64,000 bases of DNA from Toxonevra muliebris (GCA_963691655.1 OY829330.1:20425224-20489223); one strand, 5' to 3'. Shown: positions 30,915 to 42,023, numbered from the stretch's first letter. Made by a program: numbers and translations. Notes: a model not told the origin generated them from the sequence alone.

Positions 30915-31385
30915 TTTTTGGGATGGCAATCATGGTGACGTCGGGGTCCTCCTCATCAGACAAAGGAGGAGCCTCGACGTTCTCAGCGGCAAGCTCCATT
31001 TTGCCGAAAAAGTCGCCAACTAGTTCGGAGGAGGACAGGGCACTCCCTTCATCAGAGAGATCAGTGTCTGTCTGGGACTGAGACAAGGTCGCCAGGAAGT
31101 CCACGGCTTCTGCCGAAGGCTCTGTGACGGTTTCTGCCCAGTACCCAGCTTGTCGCATCTGTAGACCCTGAGGGAGATCGAGTCGAACTCGTAGTTGATC
31201 TCCCCCTTAGTGGTGTTAAGCGGTGAGAGCGACTCCTCATTAAGGATGATGAGTGCCTCACGGAAGTTGCCCTTGGGTTCGCTGACCTTGGCTACTCTCC
31301 AATCATGGGTGGGTAGCTCAAGGTTGCTTAACTTTATAAGCTCGAGGATTTCATCCGGCGAGGAGGGCTCAGCCGGAATCCATGC
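30892..31385 (-). pseudogene. LINE ORF1, C-terminal part
   Basis: Just inside the solo LTR target site the minus strand reads AWIPAEPSSPDEILELIKL, then WRVAKVSEPKGN and EINYEFDSISLRVYR. This is like the second half of the DUF4780-type domain found in ORF1 of this LINE group, which I take to be RNA-binding. A frameshift near 31155 leads into the final acidic tail (LSDEEDPDVTMIAIPKNG) ending at 30892. The N-terminal half of the domain is on the other side of the solo LTR. Confidence 0.7.
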
Positions 31386-31389
31386 CTTG

Positions 31390-32150
31390 TGTAACGAACC
31401 TTCCTGGTCCTTTTTCTTTTTGTCAGGGTATACTCAGCGAGTAACCAGGGTGCGTAAATAATAACTCACGATTTATTTCGGTTCACTTGTTTATTGATAT
31501 TCTTCACTGTTATTTTATTTACACTTGGTTCGTTAGTATTTTTATCCTTAGTACCTCGTATGTTGTTTGTTCGTTCGCCTTCGTTCGTGCTCGTTTCACT
31601 GTGTTTGCCTTTCTTGGCGCTCGGGTTTCTTGCTGTGGCTTCGTTGCCGCTCGTTCCTGTTCCTGTATTTACGATGCGTGTCCTCGTGACACGATGGCTA
31701 AGTCTTTGTCGTTTGCTGTATGGTCAGTGGCAACTTTGTTTATACTACACCAGTGAGGCTGTCGCACACCCTGGTGTTTAATGAATACCTGACCGATTTC
31801 TGAGAATTAAAGATGAATCAAACGTGCTGTCGCTTCGTTTGATATTAGCTACCAATGTCTAAGCCTTATCCTTTCGTGCTGACGCAACCGTAAGGAGTAT
31901 TTCATATAATCTAACAAAGAGAAGAAGAAATGACCTGTGCCACAGTCTAAGTCTGAGTCTGAGTGTCTTCTTCTGTGCGATGCATGGCCTTTTATATCAA
32001 TTTCTTCTTGTTGTCCCGTATTATTTCCGTTCTGTGAAATATATATTATAATTACTTAAATGTAAATGTTAATATATATTTTAACGGCATATATGTGCTA
32101 GTGGTTTAGGGTTGTGCGATTAAAATGACTGATAATTTTATGTCGTCACA
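31390..32150 (-). mobile_element. Solo LTR of a sister gypsy family (4-bp TSD)
   Basis: On the minus strand it begins TGTGACGACATAAAATTATC and ends GGAAGGTTCGTTACA. CTTG flanks it on both sides (31386-31389 and 32151-32154). Its last 120 bp (including GCACCCTGGTTACTCGCTGA) closely match the end of the LTRs at 9385 and 16770, while its U3 part is different. It has no internal region, so it is the product of LTR-LTR recombination. It interrupts LINE ORF1. Confidence 0.93.
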
Positions 32151-32154
32151 CTTG

Positions 32155-33207
32155 GAACGTGGTCGGTTGGGGATCTGGTCTTTAGATACAGCAGAAAGCT
32201 TTGCACCTGGCCATACCTCTCCCAACTTAGCAATGGCCAGTTTGTAAAGGTCCGCAGAGCGTTGATCTGCACAATCTACCAACTTTATGTGGCCTTGATA
32301 CCAACCGGCATCTCGGCATTTGAGCGACGGGCCTGGATTCGCCGTAACAACGTCTTTGTAGACATTGCGAAGCGCTGCCTGTACCAGCCTCCAGTTGTCT
32401 GGGGATATGGTACCGTCGCTGTTACTGGAGTCACAATAGCCAAGATAAGACCATCTTTCGCAACCTCATTAAAAGGCCGATTAAGTTTCGGCTTTGGGGT
32501 TGCCAGTCTTGGCCTTTTGGTGTCCTGACGGACAGGTTGGACAGCCTTTTCAGTCGAACTTTGTTGCTTCTGACTAGCTGTATGAGGAGGTAATAGTGGA
32601 GGAGCAGGAGGGCGAGCACCAGCATTCTGCTGGGCCCATTGAAGAGCTGCCTTATCCCTTTCGGAGAGCGAAGAGGGATCAAGGGGCTCCAGCCTATTCA
32701 GGATCCTGAAGGCTGACCTTCTGGTCCTGTACGCCCGTGTTGACGCAGTAATGTGCGCGCGAGCACCAGAGGTGGAAGCGGTGCTGGGGCCTGTACTGGT
32801 GGAGGTCAAGGCCGGCTTAGTTGCCGAATCCCTGGCTACACCAGACAGGCGAACGGGCGGTGGAACAACCCTAGCACCTGGCACAGTTGCCGGAGTGATA
32901 GGGTTGTTCGAAGAAAGCGACCGAACGCTAGAATTGGGTGTGCTGGCGCTTTTGCTGGTGAAGGAAGAGGCCAGCTTAGTTGCTGAGGCCTAACCGGTAA
33001 GCGAGCCTGAAGAGGAGCACCACCCGTACCCGGCACAGTTGCCTGGGTACTGAGCGTGCTCGAAGAAGGTGTGGGTCCAGATGACGACGAAAGTGGTATG
33101 TTGGCCAAAACTCTCGTCGACACTGTAGGTCTGGTGCAAGAAGCGCCAGAAGATGAGCCACCAGATGTTGAGGGTGGTGAACGTTTGGCAGGCGATTGCC
33201 TAACCAA
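32155..33207 (-). pseudogene. LINE ORF1, N-terminal part, frameshifted
   Basis: Three frames share the homology: 33207-32836 (a Ser/Pro/Thr-rich N-terminus, MVRQSPAKRSPPSTSGGSS), 32884-32285 (RSAFRILNRLEPLDPSSLSE, then a basic stretch and LNRPFNEVAKDGLILAIV) and the last 130 bp (KLVDCADQRSADLYKLAIAK). The later blocks form the first half of the DUF4780-like domain continuing at 31385. At least two frameshifts and the solo LTR break it. Confidence 0.65.
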
Positions 33208-33866
33208 TCTATTGGGCTCCCCATGCGGGTTGGCCTTGGGTTTTTGCGGTTTTTTATTGAACTATTCACGAATGTTGGGTCCCCACTCATGGCCGCTATC
33301 TCCGTCCGGATGTGTAGTCACCTTAATGGTCCCGTGGTTATCTATGCCGAAGCAGGGAGGCCACGCGAGGGTTGGTACAAGTCCTTATGAGAGCAAGTAC
33401 TCAGAGTCAGACCAGTGCTAAATGGGAGTCATCTCAACCAAACCTACACCGCCAACCGAATGGCGACGGACTTCGAACGTACCATGAGGCCTGCCAGGGT
33501 TTTAACGGGACGGAGACAGTTGTGACTTTAAACTGGAGCCGTTCACAGAAGGTTTCACCCCGCTGCTACAAGGTCCAGAAGCCACAACCACCAGCCCAAA
33601 GCAATCAAAAACAAATAAGAAAGTAACAGGGAGGTCCGTGGACAAATGAGGGGTCGTGCCATTTTGGTACCTGACGCCCAATCCCACTAGGGGTGAACGT
33701 CAGAGTACCCAGGGGTTTTTTTATTGACCAGATATGCAGTGACCCACATGTAGTGCACGCCAGAAAGTCTAATTCTGATTGATATCAAAAATCAAACATG
33801 TCTGAGGTGCATTACAAACAGAACCCTAACATATCTGGGTCGAGAGGGTTTGCTCCCTCCGCCTGA
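33208..33866 (-). other. LINE 5' untranslated region
   Basis: About 430 bp resemble 41040-41350 near another ORF1: TCACCTTAATGRYCCCGTGG, TTATCTATGC and GAGGCCTGCC are shared. The outermost part shares GAGGGTTTGCTCCCTCC with the 5' end of the LINE at 51009-56888. Such LINEs carry an internal promoter here; none can be pinpointed. Confidence 0.6.
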
Positions 33867-36151
33867 TCTAATTTTAAGGCCGTTTTCTCAATGTCCGGTA
33901 AGTACTAATCCGAACTTTAATCGTCATTTAGTAGTAGTAGTTAGCTCTGATGGATAGCCTTATAATATTTTCGTTGAAGAACATACATACAATTATTTAA
34001 TGATAATATGTCACTGTCTATGATTTCTTATATAGTTTTTTTTTTAAAGTTTCAAATAAATTTTCACACACACAAGTCTTAAATTTTCGAAATCCGCAAA
34101 AAATAAAATCAAAACATGGACGAATTATTTTTGTGTGTATAAATCTGTGTGAAGCTCTCAAAATGAAAATATAAAGCAAACACACAAATATAAAGAAAGA
34201 GTTAAAAAAGAACGGTCAAGTATTGCAGCAACACCAGTGATCATGCAATTTTGCCTAGCCCGCAAGCTTCTCATCCTCTTCACCATCGAACTCGAATTGC
34301 TTGCAACTGATTGCACGAAGAATTGCTGCGTATAATAAGGGTCTATATAAAAAACTATTTTACTGGAAACAAAATAAACTTGATTAATTTTAGTAAAATT
34401 AAACTAACGTTTGTTTTGTTACCGTTTGAAAAATTTTACATCTAGGAGGCTGCTCGGGCGCAAGAATGAACCCCTGTCTGAAAGAGAGAAGTAGAAAAAA
34501 TAAGTAGTTAAAAAAAGACAGGCGAGTTTCCATCTCTTTTTAACCTATTTTTTCTACCTCTCTCTTTCAGACAGGCGTTCATTGGTATTCTAATTGGTAT
34601 TCTGTAAGCAAGCGTTGCCGGAGAGTTTTATTACCAACTCTATAGCTGGTAACAATCACAAAACAGCTGGCATTTAGCTGTGCTTTATTAAAATATTTGG
34701 CTAAAATATTTCTTGTTAAGAAAAAATTTATATTCTTCCAAAATTATAAGTAAAATTATAAAATAACATGCACGATTCATTCAAATTAATATAAATATAA
34801 AAGATTGACAGTGAATTGTAAATACAAATATATATATATATGTATATCAATAAATAAAAAATACGAGAACATTTATACTTAAAAAACATTTGATATTTCA
34901 TTTAAAAAATGCTTTACAAATTTTGTAAATAACTTGAAAGACACTTACATTTAAAAAAGGTTTATCTTTAACATTGGAAAATACGTTTTTGCATGCTCAC
35001 GCTCAACGTTCCTTATTGATTTTCCGATAACTTATATTCAATATCTTCCAAACGTTTTGAGTATTCATGACTCTTCATGTGTGTTTACAATACAAAAACA
35101 AACATAACGAATACATTTGTTGCCACATGTTGACGTGGGCGCGTGCTTTTCATACGCTTAAATACACGCCGCGTTTTATATAATTTGACCGTAAGAAGCT
35201 TTAGCTTTGAGAACCTCAGAATTGGGCTGCTGAGGTTCTATTTGAAATAATAACTTGAGTGCCCAAATAACAATACGTTAGCTATAGATTTGATGAAACA
35301 AGCAAACGTTTTTTGGCATTCCACATAATTAATTCGAAAGGGTAGATTATCCGGAACATACTTAGTAGATAAAGAAACAGGAAAAAATATTTCATACGTT
35401 CGGAGTGAATAAAACGAAAAATTTGTGAAAATAGTACGAAACAATGCAAAGTTGCGATAAATTTGGAAGGCGTATCTAAAACTTAAGTACAACTCTGCAT
35501 AAATACAATAAAGCAAAATCAACAAAAAATGTATATGTATTTGAAGTTTATATATGTATTATAGTTGTAATTGTAGCAGAAGGAATTGTGGTGACAGGAA
35601 TATATAAAGTTTTTGCATTAAAATGTTAAACAAATGGAAGAACGCGTCCAATTTCTCTTAAGAAAATTAATTTTAAAAAGCTTGTTATATATATAATAAG
35701 CATATAAAAAAGCTACTAAATTTTAGCCTTTAATTATTTACAAATTAATGTGGTCGAAAATCGTAAATCCACCACCATCGATCAGGTTTGAATGTTTTTT
35801 TTTTTTTAAAATACATCTAATTTTATTATTTAAAAAGAAATAATTGTCAGACACAATTTGTTAAAAATTGAACAATTAAATGGTGACGGCAACTTGGCTT
35901 TTAAGTTAAATATTTTTCTTACTATTTTTAAGTTGCGACCGATTTGTAATGCTATGTACAGTGGCTTATAGCTTTAAATGTTTCATGTAACTGCATAAAT
36001 TTCAATTATATCACATTCGAGATTATTTTATGTGAAACAATGTTAAATTAAGACAATTCTAGCGTGATTAACTGAGGATAATTAAAATACTTGTTAACCA
36101 AATATGGAAAATAGTACAATAATTTCACGCAAAAACAATGCAGCTTAAGTG
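33867..36151. other. AT-rich DNA; one hairpin, no gene
   Basis: Apart from the hairpin at 34466-34582 I see nothing assignable. A 95-codon minus-strand frame at 35238-35525 has a plausible amino-acid composition but matches no family I recognise. A small stem (GAACCTCAG/CTGAGGTTC) lies at about 35210-35240. Confidence 0.45.
34466..34582. repeat. Long hairpin with about 45-bp arms
   Basis: The left arm includes CCTGTCTGAAAGAGAGA and the right arm its inverted match TCTCTCTTTCAGACAGG; the arms pair over about 45 bp with few mismatches around a loop of about 23 bases. A half-copy with its outer flank (AGGAGGCTGCTC then CCTGTCTGAAAGAGAGA) recurs at 60779-60830, so this is a mobile or dispersed unit. 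Confidence 0.75.
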
Positions 36152-36255
36152 ATGCAGTGCACAAATCACATATACAAGATTACGCTTTGCGCATGTTCGA
36201 TGTTTTTTAATGACGTAGTTGTTGATGTTTACAGTGAAAAAAACTCTGTTCCAAA

Positions 36256-36504
36256 ATGTTTTGTATGTGTGTTTGTGAAATTAAAAAAAGTGAAAAAAGC
36301 GCCGATCGAATTTCAAAAAGAGTGAAAATATGTTGTACTGTATTTAATTGTAAAAGCAATAAAGAAGAAAAGAATGAGTGGAGTTACTTTAAAATTGCCA
36401 AAGACAATGTGAAGCAACAAAAGTGGATATATTTTTTTAGGCGCAATGGTGAAGTAAAAGCTAATTCAATATGCAGTTGTAATGCACATTTTACTTCCAA
36501 ATAG
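36256..36504 (+). CDS. THAP-domain protein fragment (P-like element)
   Basis: 82 codons from ATG 36256. It contains KICCTVFNCKSNKEEKNEWS, then YFKIAKDNVKQQKWIYFFRR and ICSCNAHFTSK, matching the C2CH THAP fold: first cysteine pair (C-x4-C), an aromatic-K-x-P/A position, the invariant W, and C-x2-H-F at the end. In autonomous P-like elements this N-terminal domain binds the element's ends. The frame ends in TAG three residues after HF, with GGTAAATC nearby that might be a 5' splice site. Likely the first exon of a deleted transposase gene. Confidence 0.65.
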   Translation: MFCMCVCEIKKSEKSADRISKRVKICCTVFNCKSNKEEKNEWSYFKIAKDNVKQQKWIYFFRRNGEVKANSICSCNAHFTSK

Positions 36505-36783
36505 TTTGAAATAGGTAAATCTTAATATTTATTTTATGTTAAAACAAAAAGCAGAAGTTATGGAATGCATTAAATAAAATTATTTAGAACAACATTCAAG
36601 CTTAGGTTCAGAAGTCAAAATGCGATGAAAAAATTAATAAGAACATAAAATAAAGAAAATTTATATAAAATTACAAAATAAATTATGTATTACTGCTGAA
36701 GCTTTTTTTTGCCTTTTATTTAAAACAAAATATTTTTTTCTAAGTATTTACAACTCAACTCTTGTTTTGTTTACAGTGTGCAG

Positions 36784-38153
36784 TAGTGTCCGACCGATTG
36801 TTCGGCTTCGGTTCTTAGGCTATTCGGCCTAAAATTGCACCTTCGGCATCGGCTTCGGCAAAAAATGGCCGAAGTATTTATCCGAAGCCGAAGATTATAA
36901 TATACTTTTTTTTAAACAAAATTTTAATATAGATTGGCAGTAAGAATTTATACAAAAAAATAAATGTGAAGTGGTTTTATAAAATATTTACATTACAATT
37001 TCTGTGTTATATTTTCTCCGTTTGCTTGTTCCATTTTTACTTTTGAAATAACCCACAGATTTACAACCGTACAAACAGTAATCAGTGATTTTTTTTAACG
37101 AACTACCTTCTGGAGGTAATACAATTAGAGGCAGCAGAAGCGAGCATAACTTTTTTACTTTTTAAGGAATACTTGAAGCGTATTGAAAAGAAGCGTGAAT
37201 TGTTAGAGAAGCCGATATTTTCCATTACTGGCGCTTCACTTTTTTTTTGCTTTCAAGTAGGTAAAAAAAATTTAAAATTGTTTTGGCTAAAATCGCTCTA
37301 ATCGAATATATGTGTAAAGGTATTCTTTGAAATTCACAGTCGATTGAAAGTTACAGATGTTTATTTGCAGGCCCTTAAACAGCAGTCATGTATATTTGAA
37401 CTTTGAAACTAGTTTTTCTCAAAACAGCATTTTTTGAAATGGCTGCAACGATATTTTCAAAACTAATGAACTGATTGCGCTTAAATTTTCGTCGTATCTT
37501 CAATAAATAAAATACTTCCCGTCATACTAGCCAGATAAAAAAACTAGCTGTGAGTAGCTAGGAATTTAAATTTTTTATACAAAATATTTAGTTATTTAAA
37601 AAAATTGGTAAACAGTTTTTTCAACAACAAATACTTTTAGGCATTCAACTTTTCCGGCTTCATAAAACCACGCCCATTAAATTTTGTAAGGTTTTGAGAT
37701 CAGATTTATGCTTTTTACATTAAAATCTATCAATTCTAATTTTTTTTAAATCAATCAAAAATTTGGGAACTAGAGGGTTCTGGTTCCGGCTATAGGTCTA
37801 TCGATTAATACGATGATTCAATCTTTGATTTTAGATAAGCAGAATCATGTCAGCCATCGCCAACTTTTTCTTTGACACAGTTTTCGTTGAACGACTGTCG
37901 TTCTACAGATATATAGTCGATGTAACTGTATATTTTGACGTAAACCAATTTTTAAATGATTCTTGAAATAAATAATATTTGTCAGCTCCTTCGACAGTGA
38001 ACAGTTATTTAGTGTTGCTGGTATTTATATTTTTCTGTATATGTTTCCAAATACATAGGTAAAAAATATTTACTTTCAGATTTTTATTTTTTATATTTTA
38101 AAAATCCTTCGGTCTTCGGCTTCGGCCAAAAAATCACCTTCGGTCGGACACTA
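36784..38153. mobile_element. Non-autonomous hAT element, copy 2 (8-bp TSD)
   Basis: Ends are TAGTGTCCGACCGA and its reverse complement, with the octamer GTGTGCAG exactly duplicated (36776-36783 and 38154-38161). Subterminal TTCGGCTTCGG and CGGCCGAA-like motifs repeat as in copy 1. No transposase frame. 1370 bp; the interior differs from copy 1 in lacking the mariner and the small inverted-repeat element. Inserted in the P-like/THAP remnant. Confidence 0.92.
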
Positions 38154-38288
38154 GTGTGCAGACGTATTTTTTTACTTCGGACAATTAGCGCTCGAGATGA
38201 TGATGACGTAGTTGTTGATTAGCAGAAAGAAACATGTTTTGAACGCGGAAAGCGTAATCTTGTGTATGTGATTTGTGGGTTAACCTTA

Positions 38289-39559
38289 ATTTGCAACAAA
38301 ATATTGAATTAGGAACTGAAATTAGGAATTGCTTTAGGAACTCTTCTGTAAAATTAAAAAGGAAGAAAATCTGAATAACATCGATGCATTTTTACTTTAA
38401 TAGTTGCCTGCAATCATGGATGGGCCAACAAACTGTTTTTTGCTTTTTTTTTAATTTATTAACAAAATTGGACTTTTTTTTTTTTTTTTTGGTTTTTCTT
38501 GATTGGAGTACAGAGATACCTCCAATCATATTTAAACTGTACTCAAATTTAAGGTTTTTAGAGTTTGAAGGAATAATAGTAGAAAATTCGCGCGAATTCA
38601 AAAATGATAAAAACTATTTAGCACGAGGTTTTTTTCTTTTTAATTAGAAATATCTACTTCTCTTTAATAAAAAAAAGAACCAATAAGCCATTTTCAACTT
38701 TTTTATTTTGTTCATAATTTAAGAAACAAGCAACCAAAAGTGATTTTTTTTTTGGCCTAGCAATGATTGTAGGTAACTATTATAGTTAAAATACATTTAT
38801 TTTATTCATTTATTTTGTCGCCTTTTCATTTACAGAAAAGTCCCTAGAGCAAACATTTACTATAAGTTATATACAGTAGGTTGAAAAAAATAAGTTGTCA
38901 AAATGAAAGCAAAACTTTAGCACTAAATATCTTCATAGCTTTAAATTTATTTTACATCATTATAAAGCTATGTAAAATTTTAGTTGTCAAAAGTTTCAGA
39001 ATCCAAAATGGTCACCTTTTTCGATAACAATTTTAATGAATTGTTCTTCTATAACGAAAACAATATTTTTACATCTTTCTAGAGTATTTTTCCACAAACA
39101 ATCATTTACCGACTTTCTTTATTCCTTGTTAGTTTGGAGAGCGTGCTCTGAAACATACGTTTTGTCTATCCCTACATTACCGTTTGATAACGAGTCTGGG
39201 CTTAGTGATTACCATTACAAAATATTTCTTTCATCATTGTGAATAAGTTGCAGTACATTTTTAAGAAGTTTGATTTGAGTTTTGTTATCTGAAAGGACGA
39301 AGGCATTAAGTACTAAGATTTTCTCTTTAAGAACTGGTACGTTTTTTCTAGGTTTATAGAGTTTATTGATTTGCAATGACATAGTGAAACTTTTTGTGCA
39401 CAAATTTTCGATTTCCGAACGTAATAATAAAAATGTGCAAATTTTTTGAATGCAGATATCTTGTTAGTAAAGCAGGTAAACCGAAGGAAACCCCTTTTTT
39501 TAATCTAAACTTGTCTATACATATAAACATTTTACAAGAACTAAAAACTCCTTAAAATT
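38289..39559. other. AT-rich DNA with T-runs, no gene
   Basis: A run of about 20 T near 38470 and other homopolymers. The minus-strand frame at 39215-39403 looks protein-like but I do not recognise it; it could be an old transposase fragment. Confidence 0.4.
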
Positions 39560-40150
39560 GATCTCGGTAAGTGTTATTTTAGGGCGACCCTAAACTTTCT
39601 CGGTCCAAAGTTAATCAATTTTTATAGGACTCGTAGATTAATAGAAATTTACGTTCTGAATCCGGAATATTTTTGACACATGGAAGATTTCATTTCAAAT
39701 GAACCCACTTTTAAAATCGATCGGACTCAAACTTGCACAAAGTTTGGTCATATCGGGTAGTAGTTACCACACCGAATTTGAAAGAGATGAGGTATGTCGA
39801 GTTACTAGACGTTCATTTTAATAGATAAACAGGTCTCAGCCCACTTTTGACATCAAAGTTATCAAAGGAAAATACATGGGCTTTCTTTTGACTCAAGTAA
39901 AAAATGGTGAAAAACTTTTTTTGAGAAAAAAGGGTTCAAAGTTTTGACTGTCGGTTTTTAATAGATAAAATATACTTTTTCATTATGATGGCTGACCGTA
40001 ATTTATACGTTTACAGATTAGTCAGCAATTATTAAGAGTTATTAATCAGGAGTTGCTAGACGAAGGAATAACTAAGCCTTTCTGAACGGCCGAAAGAAAA
40101 AAGATGACGATTTTAAGACCTAAAATATGAAAAAAGGCATAATTATAACG
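39560..40150 (-). repeat. Dispersed repeat 'S', copy 2
   Basis: The inverted counterpart of 23655-24103 (see there for shared blocks). About 250 bp near 39690-39950 are not present in copy 1, including CAAACTTGCACAAAGTTTGG, itself a short palindrome. This copy shows what follows the LINE insertion point in copy 1. Confidence 0.75.
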
Positions 40151-41350
40151 TCAGGCCTGGTTCTTATTGGTCAGGCCTTCCTGGCTTTCTTGTCTTTTAC
40201 AACATTCCATGCTGTTTCCTTCGGCCCCTTAATGTTTGACGCCTTCTCCTTTAAGTTCGTCTGCTGCGTTTCTGCTGTGCCGCGTCTTCTCTTTGTTGCA
40301 GGTGATTTCTCGCCAATTATGTGCAAGTCCGGACTCGTGTTGGCTCTCATCCTCTTAGCCGAAGATGGTGGCGCTCTGCGAACCACCTCTGCGAGGGTCT
40401 CACGTGGGATGATTTTTTCAGGCGCATCTACCTCGATTTTAAGCGTTGTTGTTGTTGCTGGTGTTGATGCCTGCTGGTCCACCGCGCTCTTTTCCATGTC
40501 CAGCATCGCTTCAGTATAGGCGCCTTTGATCATAGATCCAAGGCGCTTAATTTCAGCGTGGACATTCCTTCTACCCTCGTAGTTCGCCAGGAGTTTTGCC
40601 ATTTTGGCCTAGAACACGTTCGTTGGTGATGGTTGTACAACGGTTTTAATAAACTGCCCTGCCGGTACTCTTTGCCGCTGTCTTGGGTGTAGTAGCATCC
40701 AAGGTCGCTGTTTTCTGTAAGTCAAATATGGTCCGCTGTTTTGATGCTATATTCACTATTGCTTCTGTGGGCATGCCTGTGTGGCCAACCGACTTCTGTT
40801 GCTCGCGTGCGGTTGTGCAACTTGCTGTAGCTACACCTGTCGCCTTATTGCCGATCTTCTGACTCGTCTTCCTGGTATCGTCCTGATCCAGTTCAATGAG
40901 GTCAGGTGAGAATACTGCTTTTTTCATCAGGCTCCTTCCGGATTCCTCTGGCGATCGCGTTAGTCTTCGGCCCTTGAATGGGTTAAAGTTCTCCTCTTCA
41001 TTTACATCTGTGTTTTTGCGTTTGTTTGTAAACATTGTGATTGGGTCCCTCTTCATTGCCGCTATCTCGGTCCGAAAGTACAGTCACCTTAATGACCCCG
41101 TGGTTATCTATGCAAGCAATGAGGCCACGCAAGGGTTGACGCAGGACCTTATGGGTTCCTGCGTTCAGAGCCAGGTCAGCGTAATCGGGAAAATGGCCAG
41201 CCGAGCCTGAACCACCACCGTAGTGGTGACATACCTCGAACGTACAACGAGGCCTGCCAAGGTTTTACCGGGACGGAGGCAGCTGGGACATTAGCCGGAC
41301 AGCCATTTCCGCTAGATTTCACTCCACTTACTAAGCTGCCCGAATGCCAC
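40151..41350 (-). mobile_element. LINE fragment: 5' region and ORF1 only
   Basis: On the minus strand, a 5' untranslated stretch similar to 33270-33600 precedes an ORF1-like gene (41056-40171). No ORF2 follows: the element stops at repeat S. Loss of the 3' part is unusual for a LINE insertion and suggests a later deletion or recombination. Confidence 0.65.
40171..41056 (-). pseudogene. LINE ORF1-like protein, two frames
   Basis: The first frame (40646-41056) starts MKRDPITMFTNKRKNTDVNE and is Lys/Thr/Glu-rich. A stop near 40646 is followed by a second frame (40171-40602): MAKLLANYEGRRNVHAEIKR, EIKRLGSMIKGAYTEAM, then a basic Lys-rich tail. The EIKRLG..I+.A+ block resembles the N-terminal region of R1/I-group ORF1 proteins. 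No zinc knuckle remains. Broken. Confidence 0.5.
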
Positions 41351-42023
41351 AGCCGTCAGCTCGTATCATCTATATCAAAATCTTGGTTCCAGTACCATTT
41401 CGTCAGAATCTTACTGGACTCAGATTCCAACGTCCATTGCTTGCATAGTATCGAAAATGTGAACCAGCCGCCTGCACTTGCCCAAGCCCTTCTACCCAAT
41501 GGTCTGCGACTGACGGTGTAGCACACATTCCCGTCACTATCTGCTGTTGTGGCTCGCGAAGTTTCCGAACACTTGTATCCGTCACTAGACATTGCCCTCA
41601 TGACCCACATGATAGTGTCATAGGATAACCCAGTGTTGAAATACGCATGTCCGGATTCTGCAACGATGTCCCACGGTGCCACCCCGGGGTGGGGAGCACT
41701 TACGCCAAGGACGGTGCCTGCTTGTCCTGTCGCAGATCTTCATTGGGTATTGTGGCCTTTTAAGACACACCCTCCACTTCTGCCGCTCTTGGTCGGGGAC
41801 TGCTTATTGGGTATTCGCAGCTAACCGACATCACTGCCGGCCGTTCAGCTATCCGCCACCCGCTGACCCCCACAGTAGCCTAAAGCTGTGGGTTGAAGGT
41901 GGGCTGGACTTAATCAAAGCACTCAGTCTCAAAGACCATTATACTATACCCAAGATAGAGCCAGTAAAAGAGAGTAGAAAGACAGGAGAGATATATGAGG
42001 AGATAAATGGGAAGAAGAAATGT
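41351..42023. other. LINE-adjacent GC-richer DNA, unassigned
   Basis: GC content is higher than in the surroundings, like the LINE untranslated regions nearby. A minus-strand frame at 41356-41682 has no family match I can name. Probably further 5' or 3' LINE non-coding sequence. Confidence 0.35.

Larger units (their letters stand above)
24104..33866 (-). mobile_element. LOA-like LINE, interrupted by two LTR insertions
   Basis: Read on the minus strand: a 5' untranslated region (33208-33866), ORF1 (about 33207 to 30892), ORF2 (30914 to 24263) with endonuclease, RT and RNase H, and a 3' tail of CCTAA repeats (complement of 24104-24125). A BEL/Pao fragment (27389-30505) splits the endonuclease, and a solo LTR (31390-32150) splits ORF1. 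Without these inserts it would be about 5.9 kb, the same size as its relative at 51009-56888, with which it shares GAGGGTTTGCTCCCTCC in the 5' region. The clade call (LOA or another RNase H-bearing member of the I group) is from domain order and general sequence character. Confidence 0.85.
36152..38288 (+). mobile_element. P-like/THAP element remnant with inverted ends
   Basis: The left end region (CACAAATCACATATACAAGA, then TTACGCTTT) is repeated in inverted form at the right (38245-38280: AAGCGTAATCTTGTGTATG, then TGATTTGTG), and both sides also carry ATGACGTAGTTGTTGAT further inside. Between them lies a THAP-domain frame (36256-36504). Without the hAT copy at 36784-38153, the remnant is about 770 bp, so most of any transposase is deleted. 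No 8-bp TSD was found. P-family membership is inferred from THAP plus inverted ends. Confidence 0.6.

Noticed and set aside
35238..35525. A 95-codon minus-strand frame as a host gene
   Set aside because: No recognised motif, no neighbouring exons, and chance ORFs of this length are expected in AT-rich DNA.
39215..39403. A transposase fragment on the minus strand
   Set aside because: The composition is protein-like but I could not match any conserved block.
41356..41682. A 108-codon minus-strand protein
   Set aside because: Lies in LINE-like GC-rich non-coding DNA, and no domain is recognisable.
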